Source: Bradyrhizobium nanningense
Lineage (GTDB): Bacteria > Pseudomonadota > Alphaproteobacteria > Rhizobiales > Xanthobacteraceae
Direction: 5' to 3'
Length of the DNA: 64,000 nucleotides
Assembly (NCBI RefSeq): GCF_004114535.1
Contig: NZ_LBJC01000019.1
Coordinates: 124,001 to 188,000 of the forward strand
In this document: positions 63,294 to 64,000 of the stretch, one piece after another
Position numbering within the stretch: the first letter of the stretch is position 1
Layout of the letters: the number at the start of each line of letters is the position of its first letter
Notes under the pieces: generated by a model
What the model was told of the DNA's origin: nothing
Seen by the model: only the letters and a program-made list of their open reading frames with translations
Database searches by the model: none
Position numbers and translations under genes: made by a program

Positions 63294-64000
63294 CTACTCG
63301 TCCAGGATCCAGGTGTCTTTGGTGCCGCCGCCCTGGCTCGAATTCACTACCAGGGAACCTTCCTTCAGCGCAACACGTGTCAGTCCGCCCGGCACGATGG
63401 TGGTGCGCTTGCTGCCGGTGAGCACGAAGGGCCGCAAATCGACGTGGCGTGGCGCAAGGCCTGATGCCGTGCAGGTCGGACAGGTCGAGAGCGCCAGCGT
63501 CGGCTGCGCGATAAAACCTTCCGGCTCGCGCTTGAGCTTCTCGCGGAACGCTTCGATCGTGGCTTTGGTCGCAGCGGGGCCGATCAGCATGCCGTAGCCG
63601 CCGGAGCCGTGAACCTCCTTGACGACGAGCTCGCTCAAATTGTCCAGCACGTAGGCGAGATCCTTCGGCTCGCGGCAGCGCCAGGTCGGCACGTTCTTCA
63701 GGATCGGCTCCTCGCCGAGATAGAATTTCACGATGTCCGGCATGTAGGAGTAGATCGCCTTGTCGTCGGCGATGCCGGTGCCGACGGCGTTGGCGAGCGT
63801 GATGTTGCCGGCCGCATAGGCGGACATCAGCCCGGGCACGCCCAGCACGGAATCGGGACGGAAGGTGAGGGGATCGAGGAAGTCGTCGTCGACGCGGCGA
63901 TAGATCACGTCGACCCGCTTCAAGCCTTCCGTCGTCCGCATGAACACTTCGTTGTTCTTGACGATGAGATCGCGGCCCTCGACCAGCTCGATGCCGAGCT
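63294..64000 (-). CDS. Circularly permuted ATP-grasp protein (3' part, N-terminus beyond window)
   Basis: The frame is open to the right edge, so only about 235 C-terminal residues are seen: [39 protein letters not shown] (typical of the family), [36 protein letters not shown], and the end [18 protein letters not shown] with the ATP-contacting region. It should be a carboxylate-amine ligase acting on peptides, the first gene of the visible Anbu cluster. Confidence 0.9.
   Translation of the reverse strand, partial: LGIELVEGRDLIVKNNEVFMRTTEGLKRVDVIYRRVDDDFLDPLTFRPDSVLGVPGLMSAYAAGNITLANAVGTGIADDKAIYSYMPDIVKFYLGEEPILKNVPTWRCREPKDLAYVLDNLSELVVKEVHGSGGYGMLIGPAATKATIEAFREKLKREPEGFIAQPTLALSTCPTCTASGLAPRHVDLRPFVLTGSKRTTIVPGGLTRVALKEGSLVVNSSQGGGTKDTWILDE

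Overview
The window is high-GC, gene-dense chromosomal DNA from an alphaproteobacterium, almost certainly Bradyrhizobium close to B. japonicum/diazoefficiens. The clearest markers are a bradavidin gene (24523-25017), a CO-dehydrogenase-type accessory cluster, a CIRCE-controlled groESL operon, a FixK/FNR-type box and several families of short palindromic intergenic repeats. I saw no tRNA, rRNA, CRISPR array, insertion sequence, prophage or replication origin. The picture is core and near-core chromosome, not a symbiosis island.

Layout. 1-8.4 kb: the 3' part of a Ser/Thr kinase fused to a universal stress protein domain, three tiny co-oriented genes, rpe, an EF-hand protein behind a textbook sigma-54 promoter, a KTSC protein, a P1-family peptidase, a large hybrid histidine kinase and a divergent CheY-like regulator. 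8.4-13.6 kb: a complete branched-chain amino-acid ABC importer (livHMGF plus the binding protein) on the minus strand. 13.8-17.4 kb: a Gln-rich small protein, a membrane protein and pcaB-pcaD-pcaC of the protocatechuate branch. 17.5-24.4 kb: coxG, coxS, coxM, coxD, coxE, coxF/xdhC-like genes and a MoeA/MobA-like fusion. This is a nearly complete molybdenum hydroxylase cluster, but the catalytic coxL gene is absent from it.

24.5-33.6 kb: bradavidin, DUF4189 and DUF2000 proteins, a Zn alcohol dehydrogenase behind a FixK/FNR box, an ArsR-AHSA1-GFA module with twin operators, and a TetR-controlled HlyD/ABC export operon ending in a class III cyclase. 33.7-43.1 kb: a GntR regulator with an MFS carrier and a Tat-exported amidohydrolase, PhzF, the DUF488/DUF72 pair, and a GT2-GtrA plus GT39 glycosyltransferase pair. 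43.1-50.4 kb: a FecR protein carrying an EF-hand loop, paired with a CHASE2 adenylate cyclase; then a DUF2778 cell-wall-type protein, a GST, a cysteine hydrolase with a divergent LysR, and signal peptidase I. 50.5-64 kb: groESL, usg, a TPR/SPINDLY glycosyltransferase, a basic-tailed cupin protein, a CNT nucleoside transporter, an MFS exporter and the Anbu proteasome-homologue neighbourhood (ATP-grasp, alpha-E, transglutaminase, AhpD-like, Anbu, SDR), running off the right edge.

Most genes form short operons with 4-bp ATGA/GTGA overlaps. The most useful leads are the sigma-54 promoter on the EF-hand gene, the missing coxL, the FixK box on adh, the FecR(EF-hand)-CHASE2 pair, and the Anbu neighbourhood with two extra redox genes.
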